DNA from: Pseudomonadota bacterium
Lineage (GTDB): Bacteria > Pseudomonadota > Gammaproteobacteria > Burkholderiales > Burkholderiaceae_B
Assembly: GCA_023389155.1 (NCBI GenBank)
Contig: JAEWEV010000011.1
Location: forward strand, 62,001 to 126,000
DNA length: 64,000 bases
Reading direction: 5' to 3'
Shown here: positions 44,125 through 52,567 of the stretch, in pieces
Position numbering within the stretch: the stretch's first letter is position 1
Layout of the letters: the number at the start of each line of letters is the position of its first letter
Made by a program: the position numbers and the translations under genes
Notes under the pieces: generated by a model
Told to the model about the DNA's origin: nothing
The model's database searches: none
The model's input: only the letters and a program-made list of their open reading frames with translations

Positions 44125-45045
44125 GTGACTGAATATGCCGTGAAATTTGATCTCCTATCTTTAAAGCTGTTCATACGGGTTGTCGACGAAGGCACTATCA
44201 GTCGCGCGGCAGAACTGGAGAATATTGCTGCAGCGGCAGTCAGCCGTCGCCTGTCGGAACTGGAAGACAGGCTGGGACTGGTGCTGCTGAACCGGACCAA
44301 TCGCGGTGTGACACCAACAGCAGCCGGTACTGAATTGCTATACCGCGGGCGCGCCATTCTCAACAGCGTTCATGCGGTGGAACAGCAACTTGGCGATTTC
44401 AGCAGCGGCCAGCGTGGGAGCGTAACCCTGGCAGCCAATCCGACTGCAATCACGCAATTTCTGGGGCCGCCACTGACTGCCTTTGCTCGAAAATTTCCCA
44501 ATATCCGACTCCATCTGGAGGAAAAAAACAGCCTGTCTATTACGCGAGACCTGGCAGCGGGAAAACTGGATATCGGGATATTCACTCAAATCCCCTATCA
44601 GGAACAGATCGAAGTCGCTCCATTCAGAACAGACAGATTGGTTGTTCTGGTTCCAGAGGGACATCCGCTGGCGCAACGCGAAAAAGTGTCCTTCCGGGAA
44701 ACCCTAGACTTTAGCCACATCACGCTGAAGGCGGGCACGCAACTGAACTTCCAGCTGGTTAATGCAGCAAGACAGGAATCTGCCAACGTGCGGATTGATA
44801 TTGAAACCTCTGGCTATGATGCCATGTGCGTGCTTATCAATGCCAATCTGGGTATCGGAATCCTGCCCGAAGGCAGTGCGGCACTATATCGGGTACCGGC
44901 CACCGTCACGCTTGCCCTGGATGAACCATGGGCTGAGCGCCATATCCTGCTCGGCGTTCATCGGATTGATGGCTTGTCTCCGAGTGCAAGACAGGCATTT
45001 GATTTCCTTTCGGATTCAGCCAGTCACGTTGACAAGACTGTATAA
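44125..45045 (+). CDS. LysR-family transcriptional regulator
   Basis: 306 residues from GTG; a second GTG five codons later (44140), giving MKFDLLSLKLFIRVV, is equally plausible, as neither has a clear ribosome site. Helix-turn-helix about 10-68 (LKLFIRVVDEGTISRAAELE, ISRAAELENIAAAAVSRRLS). Effector domain with SVTLAANPTAITQFLGPPLT and DIGIFTQIPYQEQIEVAPF. It follows the maleate isomerase gene by 11 bases on the same strand and probably controls it, unusual for LysR genes, which are mostly divergent from their targets. Confidence 0.9.
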   Translation: MTEYAVKFDLLSLKLFIRVVDEGTISRAAELENIAAAAVSRRLSELEDRLGLVLLNRTNRGVTPTAAGTELLYRGRAILNSVHAVEQQLGDFSSGQRGSVTLAANPTAITQFLGPPLTAFARKFPNIRLHLEEKNSLSITRDLAAGKLDIGIFTQIPYQEQIEVAPFRTDRLVVLVPEGHPLAQREKVSFRETLDFSHITLKAGTQLNFQLVNAARQESANVRIDIETSGYDAMCVLINANLGIGILPEGSAALYRVPATVTLALDEPWAERHILLGVHRIDGLSPSARQAFDFLSDSASHVDKTV

Positions 45046-45100
45046 CAACTGCAATCGCAATCACAGCCGCCAATATTGTCCGAACCTATATACTACATAT

Positions 45101-45123
45101 AGAGCCCGCAGGATGCGGGCTCT
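45101..45123. terminator. Bidirectional hairpin between LysR and TRAP operon
   Basis: AGAGCCCGCA and TGCGGGCTCT form a perfect 10-base stem with a 3-base loop, in the 96-base gap between convergent genes. AT-rich flanks on both sides support use as terminator in both directions, though no long T-run is present. Confidence 0.7.
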
Positions 45124-45141
45124 AATCAATTGTGCATTTTC

Positions 45142-46425
45142 TTATTTCAACAGCAGGTCCGGCAGCCAGAGTGAAAATGCGGGCACGTAGGTAACCAGCG
45201 CCAGCGCCAGAATTAACGCGCCATAAAAGGGCCAGATCGTGCGCATAACCGTACCCACCGAGACCTGCCCGATAGCGCAACCCACAAACTGCGTGGTCCC
45301 AACAGGCGGCGTGTTCAAACCCAGCGCACAATTGAGCAGCATGACGACGCCAAATTGCACCGGCCCCATGCCATACTGCATGCAGATGGGCAGAAAAATC
45401 GGCGTGCAGATCAGGATGGTCGCCGCCATATCAAGAAAGGTCCCGAGCAGAAACAATGACACATTCACCATCAGGAAGATTGCCCAGGGACTGCTGGAGA
45501 TGGATGCCATCAGTTCCCCCGTCTTTTCTGCCACCCCATAGAAGCCAATCAGGTAACCAAAAGTCGCGGAGATGCCGATCAATAACAATACCACACCCGT
45601 GGTTTTTACAGCTTTGGCTGCAGCGCGGATAAACTGCTGCATGGTCAGAGAACGGTAGACAAAACCGGTCAGCACCAGCGAATAGAGCACGGCGACGGCC
45701 GCCGATTCGGTCGCGGTGAAAACCCCGCTCAGAATACCGGCAATGATCAGTACGATGACAAACATACCTGGAATAGCCGCCACCATAGACGTAAAAACGA
45801 TACGCCAGCCGGGAAACGTTCCTGCAGGATAGCCGCGTTTGCGTGCCACCAGATACGCTGCCAGTAAATTGCATAGAGTCAGGATGACAGCAGGCACAAT
45901 GCCCGCTGCGATCAGCGCGGCAATCGAAACCTGGCCGCCGGCGGCGAGCGTGTAGATGATGATGTTATGACTGGTGGGCATCAACGCTCCGACCAGCGCA
46001 GCATGAGTCGTGACGTTCACTGCATAGTCCGCGTGATAGCCTTCACGCTTCATCATCGGAATCATGACAGACCCCATCGCGGAAACATCGGCGACCGGCG
46101 ACCCTGACACACCGCCAAAGAGGGTGCAGGCAACCACGTTTGACATACCCAGGCCACCGCGTACGTGTCCTACCAGAGCTTTGGCGAAGTTGACGATGCG
46201 ATCTGCAATACCGCCATATAGCATCAGTTCTCCGGTAAAAATGAAGAACGGAATGGCCAGGAACGAGAAGGCATTCATGCCGGATGTCATTTGCTGAAAG
46301 GCCACGGCAATGGGCAGGTCTTCATAGACGATCGCCGCAATGGAAGCCAGGCCAATGGCAAATGCCACGGGTACGCCAATCATCAGAAAGCCCATGAAGG
46401 ACATGGATAGAAGAGTCAAAGCCAT
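45142..46425 (-). CDS. dctM: TRAP transporter large permease (DctM)
   Basis: 427 residues from MALTLLSMSF, which has GGTGG upstream and overlaps the small permease by 10 bases; the open frame extends to 46647 but covers the small permease gene. Twelve or so membrane helices. IPFFIFTGELMLYGGIADRI, GGLGMSNVVACTLFGGVSGS and HAALVGALMPTSHNIIIYTL are DctM marks. It couples sodium flow to import of an organic acid. Last gene of lactonase, DctP, DctQ, DctM. Confidence 0.94.
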   Translation of the reverse strand: MALTLLSMSFMGFLMIGVPVAFAIGLASIAAIVYEDLPIAVAFQQMTSGMNAFSFLAIPFFIFTGELMLYGGIADRIVNFAKALVGHVRGGLGMSNVVACTLFGGVSGSPVADVSAMGSVMIPMMKREGYHADYAVNVTTHAALVGALMPTSHNIIIYTLAAGGQVSIAALIAAGIVPAVILTLCNLLAAYLVARKRGYPAGTFPGWRIVFTSMVAAIPGMFVIVLIIAGILSGVFTATESAAVAVLYSLVLTGFVYRSLTMQQFIRAAAKAVKTTGVVLLLIGISATFGYLIGFYGVAEKTGELMASISSSPWAIFLMVNVSLFLLGTFLDMAATILICTPIFLPICMQYGMGPVQFGVVMLLNCALGLNTPPVGTTQFVGCAIGQVSVGTVMRTIWPFYGALILALALVTYVPAFSLWLPDLLLK

Positions 46426-46988
46426 GCGGGCACCACCTTTTGATGACGAAGTGTCGCGATAATATGTTCGAGCGAAAACAGCACGATCAGCACGCCTGAC
46501 AACAGGGCAGGCACATATTTCCAGGCTTCGGAAAGCCCCAGATTGGGGATTTTCACCGCGTGAACTGATTCCGCGAGTTCTCCGCAATACCATGCCATCA
46601 GCGCACCAAATAGCAGCACCAACGCATGTACGAGAAGGCATAACCACCGTTTTGCAGGCGGCGGCAGCAGGTCAGTCAGTGATTCGAAGCCGATATGTCC
46701 CGCATCGCGCACGCCGACTGCAGCGCCCAGCATGGTTACAAACAGCACCAGCAAGAGAGACAGGCTCTCTGCCCAGGTGGGCGTATTGTTGAGCACGTGG
46801 CGCCCGAACACCTGGAACGCCACGGCAGCAATCAGGCAAATCAGGCCGATCACACTCAGCATCATACAAAGCCGAGCAAGCGTGGCGCACCCATGGGAGT
46901 AGATATCCAGCGGGGAGGTGCGGACTATGCCGGACCGCCCCGCCGGGTCATCGTTAACGGTTTTGGATTCAAGAGTTTCAGCTATCAT
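46416..46988 (-). CDS. dctQ: TRAP transporter small permease (DctQ)
   Basis: 190 residues with four membrane helices (about 40-60, 75-95, 115-135, 155-175). GAAVGVRDAGHIGFESLTDL is the conserved DctQ segment. It links DctP docking to the DctM channel. The stop overlaps the DctM start by 10 bases, and the start is 8 bases after the DctP stop. The N-terminal tail of about 35 residues is longer and more polar than usual. Confidence 0.92.
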   Translation of the reverse strand: MIAETLESKTVNDDPAGRSGIVRTSPLDIYSHGCATLARLCMMLSVIGLICLIAAVAFQVFGRHVLNNTPTWAESLSLLLVLFVTMLGAAVGVRDAGHIGFESLTDLLPPPAKRWLCLLVHALVLLFGALMAWYCGELAESVHAVKIPNLGLSEAWKYVPALLSGVLIVLFSLEHIIATLRHQKVVPAWL

Positions 46989-46996
46989 GGCAGTTC

Positions 46997-47980
46997 CTAC
47001 TTCACGGCCTGAATACGCGCAACCAGATCCTTCATTTCAGGTGTGGTTACGAAACGGTCGTAAACGGGTTTCATGACTTCCTGGAACGATGCTTTGTCGG
47101 GTTGCACAATTTGGGCACCGCCTTTTTCCACTGCAGCGCGTGATTTTTCCTCACGTTCGGCCCACAGCTTGCGCATGTACGGAACCGATTCCTCGGCGGC
47201 CTGGCGAATTACTGCCTGGTCTTCGTCCGATAATTTGTCCCATTGCCGTTTGGAGTACACCAGCATTTCAGGCGTCATCGTGTGTTCTGTCAGCGAAAAA
47301 TATTTGGCAACTTCAAAATGATGACCGGTGTCATAACTCGGGAAATTGTTTTCGGCCGCATCGACCAGTCCGGTTTTCAGTGCCGTATAGACTTCTCCCA
47401 TGGGCATAGGCGTTGCGTTCCCGCCAAGCGCCTCTACCATGGCGACCGACAAATCCGATTGCTGAACCCGAATTTTCAGGCCCTTGATGTCTGCAACCGT
47501 TTTGATCGGTTTGCTGCGGGTATACATGGACCGCGCGCCACTGTCGTACCAGGCCAGCCCGACAAACCCCGCCTTTTCGCAGGATTTCAGAATCTGCGCG
47601 CCGATATCGCTGTCCAGGACTTTGTGCTGATGCTCGACGGAACGAAACAAAAACGGCAATGAAGGCACACGAGTCGTTTCGCAAATGTTATGCATGGCGG
47701 CACTGCTTACACGCGCCATGGCCAGCGCGCCCAGCTTGACCTGTTCGATTGAATCGTCCTCACTGCCCAGTGCGCTGCCGGAGAATACCTTGACAGTGAT
47801 GCGGCCATCTGTTTTTTTGCTGAGCAGATCGCCCATATACTGCACTGCCTTGACAGTTGGGTAGTCATTGGGATGGATATCTGCGGATCGCAGTTCAAGT
47901 GCATGTGCCGTGGCGACGCCTGTCAAGGCCAGCAGAACGGCGGCCAGGGGTTGGGCAATACGGCTTGAGGTGAATAACAT
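46997..47980 (-). CDS. dctP: TRAP transporter substrate-binding protein (DctP), sugar-acid type
   Basis: 327 residues. Signal peptide about 1-27 (ending TAHA). ELRSADIHPNDYPTVKAVQY, GLKIRVQQSDLSVAMVEALG with the ligand-carboxylate arginine (KIRVQ), and GEVYTALKTGLVDAAENNFP followed by YDTGHH are typical of the glucuronate/galacturonate-binding branch. GGAGG precedes the ATG. It is preceded by an SMP-30 family lactonase gene in the same direction, in keeping with uptake of a uronate or aldonate. The ligand is inferred from the branch and neighbour. Confidence 0.92.
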   Translation of the reverse strand: MLFTSSRIAQPLAAVLLALTGVATAHALELRSADIHPNDYPTVKAVQYMGDLLSKKTDGRITVKVFSGSALGSEDDSIEQVKLGALAMARVSSAAMHNICETTRVPSLPFLFRSVEHQHKVLDSDIGAQILKSCEKAGFVGLAWYDSGARSMYTRSKPIKTVADIKGLKIRVQQSDLSVAMVEALGGNATPMPMGEVYTALKTGLVDAAENNFPSYDTGHHFEVAKYFSLTEHTMTPEMLVYSKRQWDKLSDEDQAVIRQAAEESVPYMRKLWAEREEKSRAAVEKGGAQIVQPDKASFQEVMKPVYDRFVTTPEMKDLVARIQAVK

Positions 47981-48146
47981 GGTCTTCCTCCAGTTGGGGT
48001 GGTGTAGTTATTGCAAATGCGGTTTCAGAAAAAGATGGATGCGGGTTGAAATTGAGATTCAGATTGCGATTGCATGTGGATCTGGAATACTCCGACCACA
48101 TCGGGTTGGATGCAGCCGAAGCTGCACGCAAGTTCAGCTTCGGCTA

Positions 48147-49034
48147 TTAACCGAGAAATGCCGGTTCCTCTATGCCGCAAGTACCGGGATTGAGCGCAAA
48201 GATGGCCCCATCAATCGCATCCGTGGCCGCGTCAGCAGCCCGAATGGATGTCACAAAAAGCGTGTCCAGTCGACTGCCTCCGAACGCGCACATGGCGATG
48301 CGCGCGACCGGCACTTGCAGCTTGCGATCCAGGCGGCCATCAGGGGTATATCGATAAATTGTTCCGGCTTCGTTGCCGCAGATCCAGTAGCAGCCGTCCT
48401 GGTCAACGGCAGCACCATCGGGACGTCCTGCTGGCAGTGCCTCGATAAAAACACGGCGGTTTTGGGGCACACCGCGGTCGGGGTCGTAGTCGTAAACCCA
48501 GACCCTTTGCCGCAAGGGATAAGAGTCAGAAAGATACATTCTGCGACCATCAGGACTAAACGCCATGCCATTGGGCACAATCATGGAATCGGCCAATGGC
48601 GTGGCTATCTGGCCGTCGCTATAGCGATATAGTTTCCCCACCTGCTCCCCTGCTGCCATGTTCATGAGCATGGTGCCAGCCCAAAAACGGCCCTGCCGGT
48701 CGCAGCGTCCATCGTTAAAACGCATACCGCCTTTTGCGTGGATTACAGTTGTCATGCGCTGCCACTGTGGGCTGGCTTCATTCGCTGTCAGTGCGGCAAG
48801 CGTAAAGAGACCGGTTTGTGCGGCAAACAGCCATCCGTCCTGATGCATGGCGATGCATCCTGTCATCTCCGGCAATGACCAGTGGCTGGTTTGCCCGCTA
48901 TCAATGTCATATCGCCATAACTTGCTAGCGGGAATATCCGTCCAGTACAAAGCCTGTTCGACGGGATGCCAGACGGGGCTCTCGCCCACCTGGCACAGCA
49001 TATTGCCGATGCGTTCGGCGCGGGCAGGCATCAT
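48147..49034 (-). CDS. SMP-30/gluconolactonase family lactonase
   Basis: 295 residues forming a six-bladed propeller. Metal ligand Glu18 in GESPVWHP, then MRFNDGRCDRQGRFWAGTM and GMAFSPDGRRMYLSDSYPL with the metal Asn/Asp positions. These enzymes hydrolyse sugar lactones to the free aldonic acids. It is the first gene before a TRAP transporter of the sugar-acid type (166-base gap), so a hexonate or uronate pathway is likely; dehydratase and kinase genes are not in the window. GGGAG precedes the start; the first or second Met may be used. Confidence 0.9.
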   Translation of the reverse strand: MMPARAERIGNMLCQVGESPVWHPVEQALYWTDIPASKLWRYDIDSGQTSHWSLPEMTGCIAMHQDGWLFAAQTGLFTLAALTANEASPQWQRMTTVIHAKGGMRFNDGRCDRQGRFWAGTMLMNMAAGEQVGKLYRYSDGQIATPLADSMIVPNGMAFSPDGRRMYLSDSYPLRQRVWVYDYDPDRGVPQNRRVFIEALPAGRPDGAAVDQDGCYWICGNEAGTIYRYTPDGRLDRKLQVPVARIAMCAFGGSRLDTLFVTSIRAADAATDAIDGAIFALNPGTCGIEEPAFLG

Positions 49035-49862
49035 CGGTACGCTCCCTGTTCAGGATGACCGCAGGATGCCCGATGGACATGTACGTCAAAAATCAGTAGT
49101 TTGACCGGGACAGCTTGCTTTCTGCGGGCGATATTAGCTTGGCCGATCGCTGAAGTAGTGTGAGCGTCATGGCATAGGACGTCCGATAAATAAACACCTG
49201 AATCAATACTATGCTCGCCGCCTTCGCATTCATGTGTTAAGAAAAAATGTCGAGAATGTTGGCGTGTGAGGCGATATATTTCAGGTTTTCCTGAGGGAAA
49301 TTTTTCTTCCAGAGGAATGAGCAACGTGTTAGCAACGGTTTTTCCCATAGCTGTCCAGTCTTGAGTAATTGTATGACATCATACAAGTTACCCGCAGTAT
49401 GAGATTCTATTTTTTCAGTGTCAAGACTTCCCTGCTTCGGGATATCCCTCAATTGCACCGCACACAAGACAGAGATTTTCCTTAAAAATACGCTACCCGG
49501 CGCAAGACACCTGTTGTGCATACGCCAAAAATCCGGTTTTTCAATTACCGTTGCTATGACGGACTCTGGAATTTACGTGTAGGGCCAATCATGACCTGGA
49601 GGACTGAACCCTGGCGGCAAACGCTCTATTAAACTTCTGGATAAGTTGCGAAAAATGTGCGATAGTTTATGCCAAATATGGAATTAGTTAAAATTAATTG
49701 GCGAAAACAACCACTATTGTTCCATTTTTGGAATACATATTTCTGTAATAAGTATTTTTCTATCGATTTTGAAAGTTCATAATGAAATCACTGAAACCGG
49801 CGACGTGCCTCAAACAGGCGCGTGACGCAGATTTCTTCCGATCATTTATGGAGTTGAAAATC
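49035..49862. other. Long gene-poor region
   Basis: About 830 bases without a recognisable gene. It holds the promoter of the lactonase/TRAP operon (left end) and of the small exported protein (right end). Two leftward frames (about 49031-49348 and 49237-49521) overlap each other, carry no recognised motif and lack good starts. The stretch 49640-49860 is clearly AT-rich, with TTCCATTTTTGGAA (49717-49730) as a small dyad near the promoter of the next gene. Confidence 0.5.
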
Positions 49863-50129
49863 ATGAAAAACGTAGTTGCTTCCCTTCTTTTCGGTGCTGC
49901 TTTTGTTTCCGGCGCCGCTCATGCCGCCGACTATGCTGAAACCGGCTATCCTTTCGTTAAAGATGCTGTCAGCCCTGTGCAGCAGAATCTTGTCGTTGAG
50001 CAGAACGATCCTCGTGATTCTGCCTACCCAACCATTCGTGTACAGAGCACAGAGACTCGTACCAGTGTAGAGCGCGATCTGGCTGCCTATCAGACACAGC
50101 ACCCCGACGACGACTACCTTGGCGATTAA
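49863..50129 (+). CDS. Small exported protein of unknown function
   Basis: 88 residues from MKNVVASLLFGAAFVSGAAHA; GGAG lies upstream. The frame is open to 49782, but the classic Sec signal (Lys-Asn, hydrophobic core, AHA-A cleavage near residue 21) begins here. The mature peptide of about 67 residues is acidic and polar, with the end LAAYQTQHPDDDYLGD. Short DUF4148-type exported proteins of Burkholderiales look similar in size and layout, but I see no decisive match. It has its own AT-rich promoter region and a strong terminator, which indicates an abundant single-gene transcript. Confidence 0.75.
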   Translation: MKNVVASLLFGAAFVSGAAHAADYAETGYPFVKDAVSPVQQNLVVEQNDPRDSAYPTIRVQSTETRTSVERDLAAYQTQHPDDDYLGD

Positions 50130-50203
50130 GCAACGAACTGTACTGATAATGATATCTGTGCAACGGACCACCGTTGATGACATCTGAATTATCAAGCATA
50201 CTC

Positions 50204-50240
50204 AGGCCACCCTCCATCAGGACGGTGGCCTTTCTATTTG
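50204..50240 (+). terminator. Rho-independent terminator of the small exported protein gene
   Basis: AGGCCACC (50204-50211) pairs with GGTGGCCT (50224-50231) over a 12-base loop, followed by TTTCTATTT. Placed 75 bases after the stop codon. Confidence 0.8.
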
Positions 50241-50394
50241 CTGCGGGTGCTTGAGAAAAGTTGGACACAAAGGCGTTTAAACAGTCTCCCTGCCCCTATC
50301 TGCACCTGTTTTCGTATCTGTGTCGGAGTCGGAGTCTGTCAAACAGGTTCCGCAAGGATATCCGGAAATATTTCCAGTAAGATCAGATTCTGAT

Positions 50395-51318
50395 TTAATC
50401 GAATTCGCGCAAGGCGGCACCGCTGTTGCGCATAACTTCACTGAATATTTCAATAAATGCCCGCGTGGCAGGCGACAGCAGACGGCGGCCAGGCGTCACA
50501 CACCAGACCGTGGCTTCGGGCAGATTCCAGCCTGACAGAACAGGAACCAGTGCGCCATCGGCCACCAGCGGTCTGGCCATGGAATGAGGTAACCCGCAAA
50601 TCCCCATACCATTGAGCGCGACGGTGCGTTGCAATCCCAGTGAATTTGAACTGAACATGCAACCTGGTGTCCCTTCCCAGTAATTGCTGCCCTGACTCAG
50701 GCGCCAGTTCCGGATTTCTCCCATACTGTTCATCAGCAATGCGCCCCGATGTCCTTTTAAATCCTCCGGCGTTTCCGGCTGCCCATATTTGCCGATGTAG
50801 GATGGGCTGGCATATAACGAACTGCCTAGCGTAATCAGAGGCCGGGCAACCAGCGAATTATCATCAGGCAGGCTAGAGGCTACCCGGATGGCAGCATCGA
50901 AACGTTCCGTCAGCAGATCCACTCGCCGGGAGGACAGATCGAGTTCCAGGCGAACGTTGGGGTACTTCCGGCCGAAAATAGGCAGAAAATCGGCAAGAGC
51001 ATGTTCAAAAAAATCCGGAGGAAATGACAGACGTAATGTCCCCTGAGGTGTTGCCTGTCGGTTCAGGGCGAATGCCGCCGTACATTCGGTTTCGTCAACC
51101 AGTCGCCTGGCATGCTCCAGAACTTCACGTCCGAAATCCGTTATGACCAGCTTGCGCGTACTCCTGGTAATGAGCCGTTCACCCAATTCCGTTTCCAGGC
51201 CGCTGATGCGGCGCGACAACGTGGATTTGGGTAGACCGATACGATCGGCAGCAGCAGAAAAACTGCCAGCATCCATAACCTGGGCAAAAAGAATCAGATC
51301 GTTCGCATTGAGTGTCAT
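50395..51318 (-). CDS. LysR-family transcriptional regulator
   Basis: 307 residues. Helix-turn-helix about 6-64 (LILFAQVMDAGSFSAAADRI, GLPKSTLSRRISGLETELGE). Effector domain of the CrgA/AaeR-like branch (LRLSFPPDFFEHALADFLPI, DLSSRRVDLLTERFDAAIRV). Divergent from the pirin gene across 192 bases. LysR-pirin pairs are common in proteobacteria, and this regulator probably controls pirin. Confidence 0.91.
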   Translation of the reverse strand: MTLNANDLILFAQVMDAGSFSAAADRIGLPKSTLSRRISGLETELGERLITRSTRKLVITDFGREVLEHARRLVDETECTAAFALNRQATPQGTLRLSFPPDFFEHALADFLPIFGRKYPNVRLELDLSSRRVDLLTERFDAAIRVASSLPDDNSLVARPLITLGSSLYASPSYIGKYGQPETPEDLKGHRGALLMNSMGEIRNWRLSQGSNYWEGTPGCMFSSNSLGLQRTVALNGMGICGLPHSMARPLVADGALVPVLSGWNLPEATVWCVTPGRRLLSPATRAFIEIFSEVMRNSGAALREFD

Positions 51319-51510
51319 GGCAAATGTAATTGTTCCAGCTTAAGGATATAGCGTTCCGAAACTCGGACTACTGAATATGTAATATACCCCATACAATATT
51401 GATATCAGCGGCGCAATGGAAACCCGGTGGCATTCTCTGCCGAAGTGATGCCAGACGCACTTGAAAAATAGTTGCAGCGCGCCCCAACCTTTTAATAGGT
51501 CAAATTCAAT

Positions 51511-52218
51511 ATGCTTGAAATCAGAAAAAACGAAGATCGTGGCGTCGCAGAGCATGGCTGGCTCAGTTCGCGTCACTCCTTTTCCTTTGGCGGCTATTAT
51601 GATCCGGCTCATACCGGCTTTGGACCGCTGCTGGTTATTAACGAAGACCGCGTTCAACCCGGACGGGGGTTCGGAACGCACGGACACCGGGACATGGAAA
51701 TTATTTCATATGTACTCGAGGGCAAGCTTGCCCATACCGACAGCATGGGCAATGGGTCCGCCATCGGCTATGGAGATGTACAGCGCATGAGCGCAGGCAC
51801 AGGCGTCATGCACAGTGAATACAATGATTCTTCCGAGCAGCCCGTGCATTTTCTGCAAATCTGGATTGAACCCGACAGGGCAGGCATTGATCCTGGCTAT
51901 GAAGAGAGGCATTTTCAGCCTGCAGAGAAAAAAGGCAAACTGCGGCTGATCGCTTCTGCAGACGGCGAGGCGGGTTCCGTTCTTATTCACCAGAACGCAC
52001 GCATCTACGCCAGCATTCTGGATGGCGACCCGGCGCTGGAACACACAATTGCGCCAGGACGCAAGGCTTATGTTCACGTCGCCAGGGGAAGCGTGATGGT
52101 CAATGGTCAGTCACTGCAGGCAGGCGATGCCCTGAAAATAACCGAAGAGACATCGCTCATTCTGGAAAATGGAAGCGCGGCAGAATTGCTGCTGTTTGAC
52201 CTTCCTGGACAGGCGTAA
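51511..52218 (+). CDS. Pirin family protein (YhhW-like)
   Basis: 235 residues, two cupin domains. Metal ligands of the N-terminal cupin are His57 and His59 (GFGTHGHRDMEIISYVLEG), His101 and Glu103 (GTGVMHSEYN). RHSFSFGGYYDP near the N-terminus is the pirin signature. Members such as YhhW show quercetin 2,3-dioxygenase activity in vitro; their role in the cell is uncertain and may concern redox or stress response. Divergent from a LysR gene. Confidence 0.92.
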   Translation: MLEIRKNEDRGVAEHGWLSSRHSFSFGGYYDPAHTGFGPLLVINEDRVQPGRGFGTHGHRDMEIISYVLEGKLAHTDSMGNGSAIGYGDVQRMSAGTGVMHSEYNDSSEQPVHFLQIWIEPDRAGIDPGYEERHFQPAEKKGKLRLIASADGEAGSVLIHQNARIYASILDGDPALEHTIAPGRKAYVHVARGSVMVNGQSLQAGDALKITEETSLILENGSAAELLLFDLPGQA

Positions 52219-52567
52219 CGCAGCATCGCTATCGGAATGGAACCTCAGTCCGTATTCGTGGTTCCCTCGACAGGACCTGACTTCGGACAGCCTTGCCAAT
52301 CACAAATGAAAAGACACCATTCAGGCACAAGGAGACACTGTGCCTGAATGGTGGATAAAAGCAGTACGATAAAAGATGAAATATCATCTGCGATCAGAAT
52401 AACGGGTAAGACGTAAGATCACGGGGCGGAATCAATATCGCCCCTCGCCTCCGACCATCAATACCGACCATCATCACTGACCATTAATGTCAACTGTTAA
52501 TACGAAACTTCAATACCAAGCCTCAGGAGTCAACTTCTGAGTCAGCTCAGAACAGCAGCTCTCAATA
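52219..52567. other. Convergent intergenic region
   Basis: About 350 bases between the pirin gene and the end of the TauD/Ssu operon. Holds one strong inverted repeat (52315-52353) and, at 52440-52500, repeated ATCA-rich runs (CATCAATACCGACCATCATC). No gene seen. Confidence 0.5.
52315..52353 (-). terminator. 15-base perfect inverted repeat, terminator of the TauD/Ssu operon
   Basis: CACCATTCAGGCACA and TGTGCCTGAATGGTG form a perfect 15-base stem with a 9-base loop. On the minus strand it is followed by TCTTTTCATTT, which fits an intrinsic terminator for the leftward operon; it could also stop pirin transcripts from the left. Confidence 0.65.

Noticed and set aside
48047..48073. Run of hexamers ending in ATT before the DctP gene
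   Set aside because: Only about four imperfect units; likely chance sequence drift.
49031..49521. Two overlapping leftward frames of 94 and 105 codons
   Set aside because: No motif, no good starts, and they overlap each other in different frames within a low-coding region.
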